A DNA stretch of 49,040 bases from Stenotrophomonas panacihumi (lineage in GTDB: Bacteria > Pseudomonadota > Gammaproteobacteria > Xanthomonadales > Xanthomonadaceae), in assembly GCF_001431645.1 (NCBI RefSeq), contig NZ_LLXU01000087.1:1-49040 (forward strand), written 5' to 3'. A program made the position numbers and the translations under genes. The notes beneath the pieces were generated by a model. That model made no database searches. It was not told the origin of the DNA and saw only the letters and a program-made list of their open reading frames with translations. Every line of letters starts with the position of its first letter. Position 1 is the stretch's first letter. Shown here one piece after another: positions 26,469 through 34,872 of this stretch.

Positions 26469-26987
26469 GTGGCAGCAGCCGCCGACAAGAACAAGAAAGC
26501 CGAAGCCAAGGAAAAGAAGGCCGGCAAGCCCATCGTGCTGATCGCCGGCGTGGCCGTGGTGGCCGCCGCGGCCGCCGGTGGCGGTGCCTGGTACTTCGCC
26601 GGCCACGACAAGGCCGGGAAGGCCGAAGCCGCCAAGGCCGCCCCCGCCACCAAGGCGCTCCCGGCGCCGGCGCAGTACTTCGCCATGGAGCCGCCGTTCG
26701 TGGTCAACCTCAACGGCCCGGTGGACGGCCCGCGCTACCTGCAGGTCGAGGTCCAGCTGATGACCCGCGACCCGATCGCGCTGAAGAACCTCGAAGCCAA
26801 CGCGCCGGCGATCCGCGCGCGCCTGCTGATGCTGTTCTCGCAGGTGCTGCCGGCCGAGATCGCCGACCGCGCCGGCAAGGAAAAGCTGCAGGCCACCTCG
26901 CTGGCCGAGGTGCAGAAGCTCATGCAGGCCGAGACCGGCAGCAAGAGCGCCGACGAACTGCTGTTCACCAGCTTCGTGACCCAGTAA
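26469..26987 (+). CDS. fliL: flagellar basal body-associated protein FliL
   Basis: FliL is a single-span inner-membrane protein that surrounds and supports the stator. The 172-residue product has a Lys-rich cytoplasmic start (KNKKAEAKEKKAGKP), one membrane helix (about 21-41, IVLIAGVAVVAAAAAGGGAWYF) and a periplasmic SPFH-like domain (RYLQVEVQLMTRDP, LLMLFSQVLPAEI). GTG 26469 is chosen because ggag precedes it at 6 nt and the promoter lies just upstream; the in-frame ATG at 26418 lies within the promoter. It opens the fliLMNOP operon. Confidence 0.93.
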   Translation: MAAAADKNKKAEAKEKKAGKPIVLIAGVAVVAAAAAGGGAWYFAGHDKAGKAEAAKAAPATKALPAPAQYFAMEPPFVVNLNGPVDGPRYLQVEVQLMTRDPIALKNLEANAPAIRARLLMLFSQVLPAEIADRAGKEKLQATSLAEVQKLMQAETGSKSADELLFTSFVTQ

Positions 26988-26997
26988 GGCCACGCCG

Positions 26998-28008
26998 ATG
27001 AGCGTCAACGACCTGCTTTCCCAGGACGAGATCGATGCCCTGCTGCACGGCGTGGATTCCGGCGCCGTCGATACCGCGCCGGCCGCCGCCGCGCCGGGCG
27101 AGGCGCGCAATTACGACCTCGCCAGCCAGGACCGCATCATCCGCGGCCGCATGCCGACGCTGGAGATGGTCAACGAGCGCTTCGCGCGCCTGTGGCGCAT
27201 CGGCCTGTTCAACCTGATCCGGCGCTCGGCCGATTTGTCCGTGCGCGGCATCGACCTGGTCAAGTTCAACGAGTACATGCACTCGCTGTACGTGCCGACC
27301 AACCTGAACCTGATCCGCTTCAAGCCGCTGCGCGGCACCGGGCTGATCGTGTTCGAGCCGACGCTGGTGTTCACCGTGGTGGACAATTTCTTCGGCGGCG
27401 ACGGCCGTTACCCGACGCGCATCGAAGGCCGCGAATTCACCGCCACCGAGATGCGGGTGATCCAGCTGCTGCTCAAGCAGACCTTCGCCGACCTCAAGGA
27501 AGCCTGGGCGCCGGTGATGGACGTGGACTTCGAGTACATCAACTCGGAGATCAACCCGCACTTCGCCAACATCGTCACCCCGCGCGAATACGTGGTGGTG
27601 TGCCGGTTCCATGTCGAGCTGGAAGGCGGCGGCGGCGAGATCCACGTCACCCTGCCGTACTCGATGCTCGAGCCGATCCGCGAACTGCTCGACGCCGGCA
27701 TCCAGAGCGACCGCAACGACCGCGACGAAAGCTGGAACGTGATGCTGCGCGAGCAGCTCAACGTGGCCGAGGTCACGCTCTCCAGCGTGCTGGCCTCCAA
27801 GCGCGTGAGCCTGCGCCAGCTCACCAACCTGAAGGTCGGCGACGTGCTGCCGATCGAGCTGCCGTCCCAGGTGCCGCTGTGCGTGGAGAACATCCCGCTG
27901 TTCACCGGCGAATTCGGCGTCGCCAACGGCAAGAACGCCATCAAGATCACCGCCGTGCAACCGCCCGGCACCCCGACTTTGCGCAAAGCGCAGGACCTGC
28001 TGCCATGA
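26998..28008 (+). CDS. fliM: flagellar motor switch protein FliM
   Basis: FliM is the C-ring protein that binds CheY-phosphate. The 336-residue protein opens with the CheY-binding motif LLSQDEIDALLHGV, followed by the CheC-like middle domain (RLWRIGLFNLIRRSADLSV) and the FliN-like carboxy-terminal domain (LRQLTNLKVGDVLPIELP). Spacing to fliL is 10 nt; it overlaps fliN (ATGATG). Confidence 0.97.
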   Translation: MSVNDLLSQDEIDALLHGVDSGAVDTAPAAAAPGEARNYDLASQDRIIRGRMPTLEMVNERFARLWRIGLFNLIRRSADLSVRGIDLVKFNEYMHSLYVPTNLNLIRFKPLRGTGLIVFEPTLVFTVVDNFFGGDGRYPTRIEGREFTATEMRVIQLLLKQTFADLKEAWAPVMDVDFEYINSEINPHFANIVTPREYVVVCRFHVELEGGGGEIHVTLPYSMLEPIRELLDAGIQSDRNDRDESWNVMLREQLNVAEVTLSSVLASKRVSLRQLTNLKVGDVLPIELPSQVPLCVENIPLFTGEFGVANGKNAIKITAVQPPGTPTLRKAQDLLP

Positions 28009-28340
28009 TGACCGAAGAAGAAATCGCCCAGGCCGCCCAGTTCGAACAGCTGCTGGCCGAGGAACAGAACGCCACCGCCGACCTCAACCTGGACGTCATC
28101 CTCGACGTGCCGGTGACGCTGTCGCTGGAAGTGGGCCGCGCGCGCCTGCCGATCCGCAACCTGCTGCAGCTCAACCAGGGCTCGGTGGTGGAACTGGAGC
28201 GCGGCGCCGGCGAACCGCTGGACGTCTACGTCAACGGCACCCTCATCGCGCACGGCGAGGTGGTGGTGATCAACGACCGCTTCGGCATCCGCCTGACCGA
28301 CGTGGTCAGCCCGAGCGAGCGCATCCGGAGACTGCGTTGA
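28005..28340 (+). CDS. fliN: flagellar motor switch protein FliN
   Basis: FliN forms the base of the C-ring with FliM. The 111-residue protein has an acidic start and the conserved SpoA domain (VILDVPVTLSLEVGRARLPI, LLQLNQGSVVELE, GEVVVINDRFGIRLTDVVSP). The start is ATG 28005, or ATG 28008 with one residue fewer. It overlaps the TTG start of fliO. Confidence 0.96.
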   Translation: MMTEEEIAQAAQFEQLLAEEQNATADLNLDVILDVPVTLSLEVGRARLPIRNLLQLNQGSVVELERGAGEPLDVYVNGTLIAHGEVVVINDRFGIRLTDVVSPSERIRRLR

Positions 28341-28765
28341 ACACAGTGGCGCACGCGCTGCTGGCGGTCGGCCAGGCGGCCGCGCCGGTGGCCCGGCAGG
28401 CCAGCGAGGTCGGCAACCATGCGCCGAGCTCGCCGGGCCTGTTCGGCGCGGTGTTCGCGCTGCTGCTGGTGCTGGGGCTGATCGTCGGCCTGGGCTGGCT
28501 GCTCAAGCGCATGCCCGGCAGCGGGTTCCGCCCCGCCGCCGGCCTGAAGCTGGTCGCCAGCCTGCCCCTCGGCGCCAAGGAGCGCGTGGTGGTGGTGGAA
28601 GTGGGTGGCCAGCAGTTGCTGCTCGGCGTGACCGCCGGCGGCATCAATGCCCTGCACAGCCTCGACGCCCCGCTGCCGTCCCCGCCGCCGCCGAGCCTGC
28701 CCGACCTGAAGAAACTGCCCGATTTCGCCCAGCTGCTCGCCCAGAAGCTGCGCAAGGACCGATGA
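28337..28765 (+). CDS. fliO: flagellar biosynthetic protein FliO
   Basis: FliO is a small membrane protein that helps assemble the FliP ring of the export gate. The 142-residue product has one membrane helix (about 35-56, LFGAVFALLLVLGLIVGLGWLL) and a cytoplasmic beta-rich domain (LKLVASLPLGAKERVVVVEV, QQLLLGVTAGGI). TTG 28337 has a well-placed cggag (28326-28330) and overlaps the fliN stop, so it is preferred over GTG 28346. Confidence 0.9.
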   Translation: MNTVAHALLAVGQAAAPVARQASEVGNHAPSSPGLFGAVFALLLVLGLIVGLGWLLKRMPGSGFRPAAGLKLVASLPLGAKERVVVVEVGGQQLLLGVTAGGINALHSLDAPLPSPPPPSLPDLKKLPDFAQLLAQKLRKDR

Positions 28766-29601
28766 ACATGTTGCCGTTCCGTACCACCCGCGCGCTGCGC
28801 CTGCTGCTGATCCTGCTGCTAGCCGTGTGCCCGGCCTTCGCCTTTGCCGCGCCGGCGGCCGCGCCGGTCAACATCGAAGCCGCTGCTGCCCCGGCTGCTG
28901 CCCCGGTGGGCGGCAGCAGCCAGCTGCCGGCGCTGCCGAACGTCACCGTGGGCCGCATCGGCGAGCAGCCGGTGAGCCTGCCGCTGCAGACCCTGCTGCT
29001 GATGACGGCGATCACCCTGCTGCCGTCGATGCTACTGGTGCTCACCGCCTTCACCCGCATCACCATCGTGCTGGGCCTGCTGCGCCAGGCGCTGGGCACC
29101 GGCCAGACGCCGTCCAACCAGATCCTGGTGGGCCTGGCGATGTTCCTCACCGCGCTGGTGATGATGCCGGTGTGGGAAAAGATGTGGAGCAGCGGCCTGC
29201 AGCCGTACCTCAACAACCAGATCGACTTCCAGACCGCCTGGACGCTCACCACCCAGCCGCTGCGCGCCTTCATGCTGGCCCAGGTCCGCGAGACCGACCT
29301 GATGACCTTCGCGGGCATGGCCGGCGACGGCAAGTACGCCGGCCCGGACGCCGTGCCCTTCCCGGTGCTGGTGGCCTCGTTCGTGACCAGCGAGCTGAAG
29401 ACCGCGTTCGAGATCGGCTTCCTGATTTTCATCCCGTTCGTCATCATCGACCTGGTGGTGGCCAGCGTGCTGATGTCGATGGGCATGATGATGCTCTCCC
29501 CGATGCTGGTGTCGGCGCCGTTCAAGATCCTGCTGTTCGTGCTGGTGGACGGCTGGGTGCTGGTGGTGGGCACGCTGGCGGCGAGCTTCAACGCGGTTTG
29601 A
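28762..29601 (+). CDS. fliP: flagellar export gate protein FliP
   Basis: FliP is a core subunit of the FliPQR export channel. The 279-residue protein has a signal sequence (LRLLLILLLAVCPAFAFA), as usual for FliP, and the conserved membrane core (LLLMTAITLLPSMLLVLTAF, TPSNQILVGLAMFLTALVM, VVASVLMSMGMMMLSPMLVS). It overlaps fliO by 4 nt. Normally fliQ would follow directly; here two unrelated genes intervene. Confidence 0.97.
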   Translation: MNMLPFRTTRALRLLLILLLAVCPAFAFAAPAAAPVNIEAAAAPAAAPVGGSSQLPALPNVTVGRIGEQPVSLPLQTLLLMTAITLLPSMLLVLTAFTRITIVLGLLRQALGTGQTPSNQILVGLAMFLTALVMMPVWEKMWSSGLQPYLNNQIDFQTAWTLTTQPLRAFMLAQVRETDLMTFAGMAGDGKYAGPDAVPFPVLVASFVTSELKTAFEIGFLIFIPFVIIDLVVASVLMSMGMMMLSPMLVSAPFKILLFVLVDGWVLVVGTLAASFNAV

Positions 29602-29639
29602 GCGATTGATGCAGTTGCGCGCTTGAAGGGGCAATTGCG

Positions 29640-29846
29640 GTGTGCAAGATTCGCCGCATGAAAGTCCTCAAGAGTCCACTTGCCAAGAAGGTGCTCGCCG
29701 ACCCGAACGGGTTGGCGCAGCTACGCCGCTTCCTCGCCTCCGATGACACGCGGCAGGATGCCGCGCCGGTGGTGATCGAGATCAGGGATGAGACCACGCA
29801 GCGCACCCTCCGCCTGACGCCGGTCTACGTCCCCCGCGCCTCCTGA
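29640..29846 (+). CDS. small hypothetical protein
   Basis: I do not recognise this 68-residue protein. It is basic at the start (KIRRMKVLKSPLAKKVLAD) with a short beta-like end (VIEIRDETTQRTLRLTPVYV). GTG 29640 has aaggggc eight nt upstream; ATG 29658 is an alternative giving 62 residues. It lies between fliP and fliQ, 13 nt before the membrane-protein gene, and probably forms a two-gene accessory unit with it. No flagellar role is evident. Confidence 0.6.
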   Translation: MCKIRRMKVLKSPLAKKVLADPNGLAQLRRFLASDDTRQDAAPVVIEIRDETTQRTLRLTPVYVPRAS

Positions 29847-29859
29847 TCCGGCCAAGCGC

Positions 29860-30615
29860 GTGAATATCGCGCTGCCGGCCCTGGTCGTCTTCCTCGTCCT
29901 GCTGCCAGGCTTCATATGCCGCTCGCAGGTCAAGCTGGCGGAGCGGGACAAACTCGACTACTCGCCTTTCGGCACGGTCGTGGCTGAAGGGGTGCTCTGG
30001 TCCGTGTTGATGCATGCGCTCTGGCTCGGCGCCTGCGCGCTCGCCGGACGACATCTCGACCTGCGCATCCTGCTCGGATTGCTGTCCTCCGCCCCCGCGG
30101 TCCAAGCCGAAGCCATTGCACAGGCGCACGCCCAGGTGGGTCAGATCGCCTGCTATCTCGTCTCGCAGCTCCTGGCCGCCGCATGGCTCACGCCCCTCGT
30201 GCGCCGGCTCATCATCCATTGGCACCTGGATCAGAGCGATTCGCCTGTCGCATGGCTGTTCCGGTTCCGCCGCGCCCCCTGGTACTACCTGCTCAGCGGC
30301 GCTGATTTCACAGGCGACGAGGTGCCCGACCTGATCTCCATCGCGGCGGTCGTGGAAGTTGCCGGCGAGCCGGTGCTGTACGTCGGCTCGTTGGTGGACT
30401 ACTACTGCGACGCCGAGGGCAAGCTGGACCGGCTGGTGCTGGAAGCCGTCCAGCGACGCGCCCTCGCGAAGGATCGGCGCACGGCACGCGTGCGCGTCCA
30501 TGACATCGCCGGCGATTACTTCGTCCTGCGCTATGAACAGATCATGTCGCTGAACGTCCGCTACGTACGACTGGCGGGCACCTTGCCGCGCAGCGATGCC
30601 GGGATCCTGGCCTGA
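29860..30615 (+). CDS. membrane protein resembling the DUF6338 family
   Basis: A 251-residue protein with an amino-terminal membrane helix (about 4-20, LPALVVFLVLLPGFICR), a second hydrophobic span (about 42-62) and a soluble carboxy-terminal domain (AAVVEVAGEPVLYVGSLVDY, and ENQ-free YFVLRYEQIMSLNVRYV). The PGF motif in the first helix and the domain layout resemble DUF6338 membrane proteins, whose function is unknown; similar proteins often lie in accessory islands. The start is GTG 29860. It interrupts the fliP-fliQ junction and ends 35 nt before a sigma-54 promoter for fliQ, suggesting an insertion. Confidence 0.65.
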   Translation: MNIALPALVVFLVLLPGFICRSQVKLAERDKLDYSPFGTVVAEGVLWSVLMHALWLGACALAGRHLDLRILLGLLSSAPAVQAEAIAQAHAQVGQIACYLVSQLLAAAWLTPLVRRLIIHWHLDQSDSPVAWLFRFRRAPWYYLLSGADFTGDEVPDLISIAAVVEVAGEPVLYVGSLVDYYCDAEGKLDRLVLEAVQRRALAKDRRTARVRVHDIAGDYFVLRYEQIMSLNVRYVRLAGTLPRSDAGILA

Positions 30616-30650
30616 AGCCTTCGGCGCGACGTCCCGCCGTCGCGGCCGAC

Positions 30651-30666
30651 TGGCACCGCCCTTGCA
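30651..30666 (+). promoter_or_regulatory. sigma-54 promoter for fliQ
   Basis: The site reads tggcaccgcccttgca, with a perfect TGGCAC and TTGC, GG at 30652-30653 and GC at 30664-30665. The +1 should fall near 30677, one base before the fliQ ATG at 30678, so the fliQ mRNA would be leaderless or nearly so. Confidence 0.88.
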
Positions 30667-30677
30667 TCGTCCCGGGC

Positions 30678-30947
30678 ATGAGTCCCGAAATCGCCCTGAC
30701 CGAACTGCGCGGCGGACTGGTCACCGTCCTCTGGCTGGCCGGCCCCATCCTGTTGGCCGTACTGGTCGTTGGCGTCGTGATTGGCGTCATCCAGGCCGCC
30801 ACGCAGATCAACGAGCCCACCATCGCCTTCATCGCCAAGGCCGTGGCGCTGACCGCCGTGCTGTTCGCCACCGGCAGCATGCTGCTGGCGCACCTGGTCG
30901 AGTACACGACCATGCTGTTCCAGCGCATCCCCCACCTCATCGGATAG
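30678..30947 (+). CDS. fliQ: flagellar export gate protein FliQ
   Basis: FliQ is an export-channel subunit with two hydrophobic hairpin helices. The 89-residue length equals the family norm. The first helix (LVTVLWLAGPILLAVLVVGV), the motif QAATQINEPTIAF and the second helix are all present. MSPEIALTELRGGL matches the usual FliQ opening, which supports this start even though it sits at the predicted transcription start. fliR follows after 7 nt. Confidence 0.95.
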   Translation: MSPEIALTELRGGLVTVLWLAGPILLAVLVVGVVIGVIQAATQINEPTIAFIAKAVALTAVLFATGSMLLAHLVEYTTMLFQRIPHLIG

Positions 30948-30954
30948 CCACGCC

Positions 30955-31746
30955 GTGGATGCCGCCACCCAGATGGTGATCGACGGCCAGCGCGCATTCG
31001 CGATGATCGGCGCGGTGCTGTGGACGATGCTGCGCATCGGCGCGGTGTTGACCGCCATGCCACTGGTCGGCACCAAGGCCGTGCCCAAGCGCATCCGCGT
31101 GACCATCGCCGGCACCCTGGCCATGGCGCTGGCGCCGATCCTGCCGCCGGTGCCGGCGTGGAATGGCTTCGATGCGGCCGTGGTGCTCACGGTGGCGCGC
31201 GAGCTGGCCATCGGCGTGAGCATCGGCTTCATGCTCAAGCTGGTGTTCGAGGCCGGCGCGCTGGCCGGCGAAATCGTCTCCCAGAGCACCGGCCTGTCGT
31301 TCGCGCAGATGTCCGACCCGCTGCGCGGCGTCACCTCCGGCGTGGTCGCGCAGTGGTTCTACCTGGCGTTCGGCCTGCTGTTCTTCGTCGCCAATGGCCA
31401 CCTGGCGCTGATCGCGCTGATCGTGGACAGCTACAAGGCCATTCCGATCGGCGCCGCCCTGCCCGATGCGCACGCCTTCGCCGAAGTGGCACCGACGTTC
31501 TTCCTGCAGGTGCTGCGCGGCGGGCTCACCCTGGCCCTGCCGATGGTCGTGGCGATGCTGGCGGTGAACCTGGCCTTCGGCGCGCTGGCCAAGGCCGCGC
31601 CGGCGCTCAATCCGATCCAGCTCGGCCTGCCGGTCTCGGTATTGCTCGGGCTGGTGCTGCTGGCCACGCTGGCCAACGAAATGGGGCCGCCGGTGCAACG
31701 CCTGTTCGATACGGCCTTCGACGCCGCGCGCCAACTCACGCCCTGA
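30955..31746 (+). CDS. fliR: flagellar export gate protein FliR
   Basis: FliR is the single-copy export-gate subunit. The 263-residue protein has about six hydrophobic segments (AMIGAVLWTMLRIGAVLTAM, FYLAFGLLFFVANGHLALIA, LGLPVSVLLGLVLLATLAN) and the family motif FEAGALAGEIVSQSTGLSFA. The start is GTG 30955. It ends the short fliQ-fliR unit. Confidence 0.95.
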   Translation: MDAATQMVIDGQRAFAMIGAVLWTMLRIGAVLTAMPLVGTKAVPKRIRVTIAGTLAMALAPILPPVPAWNGFDAAVVLTVARELAIGVSIGFMLKLVFEAGALAGEIVSQSTGLSFAQMSDPLRGVTSGVVAQWFYLAFGLLFFVANGHLALIALIVDSYKAIPIGAALPDAHAFAEVAPTFFLQVLRGGLTLALPMVVAMLAVNLAFGALAKAAPALNPIQLGLPVSVLLGLVLLATLANEMGPPVQRLFDTAFDAARQLTP

Positions 31747-31848
31747 GCCCGGATGGCCGCCCTACAGTTCCGGGCACGGCGGCCGATATCCATGGCGGAC
31801 GATTCCCGGGGAGGGGATTCGCCGTTTCCGGGGAGTTTTCGCAGTCAC

Positions 31849-34818
31849 GTGGCCACCTCGCCGCACCCGTTCACCCGACGCACCACGGCCGTGATCCGCG
31901 CTGTGCGCTGGGCATGCGCGCTGGCCTGTCTGCTGACGCTGCCGGCAGTGGCGCAGAACTACAGCTTCCGCGCGTATGCGCAGGCCGAGGGCCTGCAAGG
32001 CTTGTCGGTCAGCACGCTCTACGAGGACCGCCAGGGCGTGCTGTGGGCCGGCACCGAACTGGGCCTGCATCGCTACGAACGCGAACGCTTCCACCTGGTC
32101 AGCGACGAAGCGGGCATCAGCAGCCTGTACGTGCGCGCGATCACCGAGGACAGCGCCGGGCGCCTGTGGGTCGGCACGTCCAACGGCCTGTACGTGCGCC
32201 GCGCGACACGCTTTGAAAGCGTGCAGTGGCAGGGCCGCCCGCTGCAGCTGGACAACGGCAACACGCTGGTGGCGCAGGAAGACGGCGTGGTCGTGGTCAG
32301 CCACCACCAGCTGCTGCGGATCACGCCCGGCGAGGGGGGCTGGCAGGTGCGACCGATCCCGTTGCGCTGGGAGGGCCATGCCCTGCCGCCGGTGGGCGAG
32401 GCGCTGATGGCCGAAGGCGAACTGCTGTGGGTGGCGTGCGGCACGCAGCTGTGCCGCGTGGACATCAACGGCCGCATCACGCCGTTCGGCGCCGCGCAGG
32501 GGCTGCCCGCCGAACGCCTGCAGGCGATCCTGCGCGCCCGCGACGGCACCTTGTGGGTGCGCGGCGGCGACCACGTGCTGTCGTTGCCGCCGGGGCGCAA
32601 CCGCTTCATCGACCACCCCGCCCCGTCCGGCGGCAGCTTCACCATGCTCTCCGGCGCGACCAACCTGGCGATGGATCCGCGCGGCCGCGTGGTGACGCGC
32701 GCCAACGGCGGGCTGGTGCGCTGGGAAGGCGACCACTGGCGGCTGTTCTCGCGCAGCCAGGGCGTGGACATCACCCCGCTGGTGGGGCCGATCCTGGTGC
32801 AGCGCGACGGCCGCTTCTGGATCGGCACGCGCGGGCTGGGCGTGCAGCGCTGGCTGGCCTATGACCGCATCGAACACTGGGACGAGAACCAGGGCCTGGC
32901 CGCCGCGCCGACCTGGTCGATCCTGCGTTCGCCGCAGGGCGAACTGCTGGTCGGCGGCGATGCCGGCAGCAACGTGCTGGACGCGCCATCCCGGCGCATG
33001 CGCCCCTGGAACCTCGCCGATGGCCGGCCGCTGCAGCAGACCATCAGCATGGCCAACGCCGCCGATGGCGCGGTCTGGCTGGGCCGTTCTTCCGGCGCCA
33101 TCGCGCGCCGCGACCCGCTCGATGGCAGCACGCGCGACATCGCCGAAGTGCCGGCCGGCGTGCGCGTGGTGCTGTTCGATGGCGAGGGCGTGTTGTGGAT
33201 CGTCACCGGCCGCGGCGTCTACTCGCTTGCGCCGGGCAGCACGCACCCGGTGCGCGAGCGCGAACTGCCGGTGAGTTCGTTCGACGACGCCCACCTGGAT
33301 GACGCCGGCCGCCTGTGGATGGTCTCCAGCGCCGGCCTGTACCGCCGCGTGGACGGCCACTGGCGCCGCGTGGAAGTCACCGGCGCGCTGCCGAGCCAGG
33401 ACTTCTCGCGCATGTCCATCGCCCCGGACGGCGGCATCTGGCTGTCGCTCAACGACGCCGGCCTGTGGCATGGCCGCATGGACGAAGCCCGCAACCGCCT
33501 CACGGTGGAACGGGTGGACGACCCGCTGGTGTCGCGGATCATGCCCTTCATCCTGCGCCACGACAGCCGCGGCTGGCTGTGGCTGGGCAGCAGCCAGGGC
33601 CTGGACCTGCTGCGCGACGGGCACTGGATCCGCGTCACCCAGGCCGAAGGGCTGCTGTGGGATGACACGTCGGCCAACGCCTTCTTCGAGGACCGCGACG
33701 GCGCGGTGTGGATCGGCTCCAGCCGCGGCCTGAGCCGCATCTTCGACCCGGCCGCGCTGTTCGCGCCGCGCCCGCTGAAGCTCGAGTTGTCGCGCATCCG
33801 CCGCGGCGAGCAGCCGGTGCTGCCGGGCGCCTCGCTGTTGTGGTCCGAGCAGCCGCTGGACATCGACCTCTCCACGCCGGGCGCGGCGGGCGGCAGCGAC
33901 CGCATCGTGTTCCGCTACCGCATCAACGACCCGACCGGCCCGTGGATCACCACCGTGCAGGACCACCTGGTCTACCCGATCCTGGCGCCGGGCCACTACG
34001 AACTGGAAGTGCAGGCCGAAGACCTGCGGCAGCGCCAGCTGAGCAACCCGGTGCGAATGGCCTTCGAGGTCCTGCCGCCGTGGTGGCGCAGCCCGCTGGC
34101 GATCCTGTTTTACGTGCTGCTCGCCTTCGCCGCGGTGCTGGGCCTGCTGCGCTGGCGCGTGAGCCGCCTGCTCGCCCGCGAGCGCGAGCTGGAGCGGCTG
34201 GTGGACGAACGCACCCAGGAACTGCAGCGCGAGAAACAGGAACTGGAAACCGCGCGCGCCAGCCTGGCGATCAAGGCCACCCACGACGAACTGACCGGCC
34301 TGCTCAACCGCGCCGGCATCCTCGAGGCGATGGCGGTGTGCGTGGCACAGGCGCGGCGCGATGGCGAGGCGCTGGCCGTGGTGCTGATCGACCTGGATTA
34401 CTTCAAGCAGATCAACGACGTCTACGGCCACCTCGCCGGCGACGCGGTGCTGGCGCGGGTCGGCCGCCGGCTCGACGCCTGCCTGCGTGGCAGCGACCAG
34501 GTCGGCCGCTATGGCGGCGAAGAGTTGCTGGCGGTGATGCCGGGCCTGTCGCCGCACGCGCACGGCCGGCTGCGCACCCTCCACGACGCGATCTGCGGCA
34601 CGCCCTACGCGGTGGAAGACGCGGTGCTGGAAGTGACCTGCTCGATCGGCGTGGCCTGGTACCGCGAAGGCGAGACGGTCGGCCAGCTGCTGGCGCGGGC
34701 CGACGCGGCGCTCTACCGGGCCAAGCACGGCGGGCGCAACCGCATCGAGATCGACGAACCCCTCCCCGGCGGCAGTGAGACCGGGCTGGCCGACTGGACC
34801 TCCGCCACCACGCCCTGA
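31849..34818 (+). CDS. periplasmic beta-propeller sensor diguanylate cyclase (GGDEF)
   Basis: A large signalling protein: signal peptide (ACALACLLTLPAVAQN), repeated two-component-regulator propeller blades (about residues 50-640; EDRQGVLWAGTELGLHRYE, EDSAGRLWVGTSNGLY, EDRDGAVWIGSSRGLS), a Y_Y_Y-type domain (FRYRINDPTGPWITT), a membrane helix (AILFYVLLAFAAVLGLLRW), a coiled coil and a GGDEF domain with active-site GGEEL (from 889) and an inhibitory RxxD site (RGSD) five residues before it. It should make c-di-GMP in response to a periplasmic ligand. GTG 31849 is a compromise (ggggag upstream at 13 nt). ATGs at 31753 and 31792 or GTG 31891 are alternatives. It lies between fliR and flhB. Confidence 0.88.
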   Translation: MATSPHPFTRRTTAVIRAVRWACALACLLTLPAVAQNYSFRAYAQAEGLQGLSVSTLYEDRQGVLWAGTELGLHRYERERFHLVSDEAGISSLYVRAITEDSAGRLWVGTSNGLYVRRATRFESVQWQGRPLQLDNGNTLVAQEDGVVVVSHHQLLRITPGEGGWQVRPIPLRWEGHALPPVGEALMAEGELLWVACGTQLCRVDINGRITPFGAAQGLPAERLQAILRARDGTLWVRGGDHVLSLPPGRNRFIDHPAPSGGSFTMLSGATNLAMDPRGRVVTRANGGLVRWEGDHWRLFSRSQGVDITPLVGPILVQRDGRFWIGTRGLGVQRWLAYDRIEHWDENQGLAAAPTWSILRSPQGELLVGGDAGSNVLDAPSRRMRPWNLADGRPLQQTISMANAADGAVWLGRSSGAIARRDPLDGSTRDIAEVPAGVRVVLFDGEGVLWIVTGRGVYSLAPGSTHPVRERELPVSSFDDAHLDDAGRLWMVSSAGLYRRVDGHWRRVEVTGALPSQDFSRMSIAPDGGIWLSLNDAGLWHGRMDEARNRLTVERVDDPLVSRIMPFILRHDSRGWLWLGSSQGLDLLRDGHWIRVTQAEGLLWDDTSANAFFEDRDGAVWIGSSRGLSRIFDPAALFAPRPLKLELSRIRRGEQPVLPGASLLWSEQPLDIDLSTPGAAGGSDRIVFRYRINDPTGPWITTVQDHLVYPILAPGHYELEVQAEDLRQRQLSNPVRMAFEVLPPWWRSPLAILFYVLLAFAAVLGLLRWRVSRLLARERELERLVDERTQELQREKQELETARASLAIKATHDELTGLLNRAGILEAMAVCVAQARRDGEALAVVLIDLDYFKQINDVYGHLAGDAVLARVGRRLDACLRGSDQVGRYGGEELLAVMPGLSPHAHGRLRTLHDAICGTPYAVEDAVLEVTCSIGVAWYREGETVGQLLARADAALYRAKHGGRNRIEIDEPLPGGSETGLADWTSATTP

Positions 34819-34824
34819 CCCGCC

Positions 34825-34840
34825 CGGCACGCCCCTTGCA
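34825..34840 (+). promoter_or_regulatory. sigma-54 promoter for flhB
   Basis: The site reads cggcacgccccttgca, with GG at 34826-34827 and GC at 34838-34839, 10 nt apart. Predicted start is near 34851, about 22 nt before flhB. It differs from the ideal -24 box at one base. Confidence 0.85.
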
Positions 34841-34872
34841 GGACAGCAGGCAACCCACCCGTTGCCTGACCG

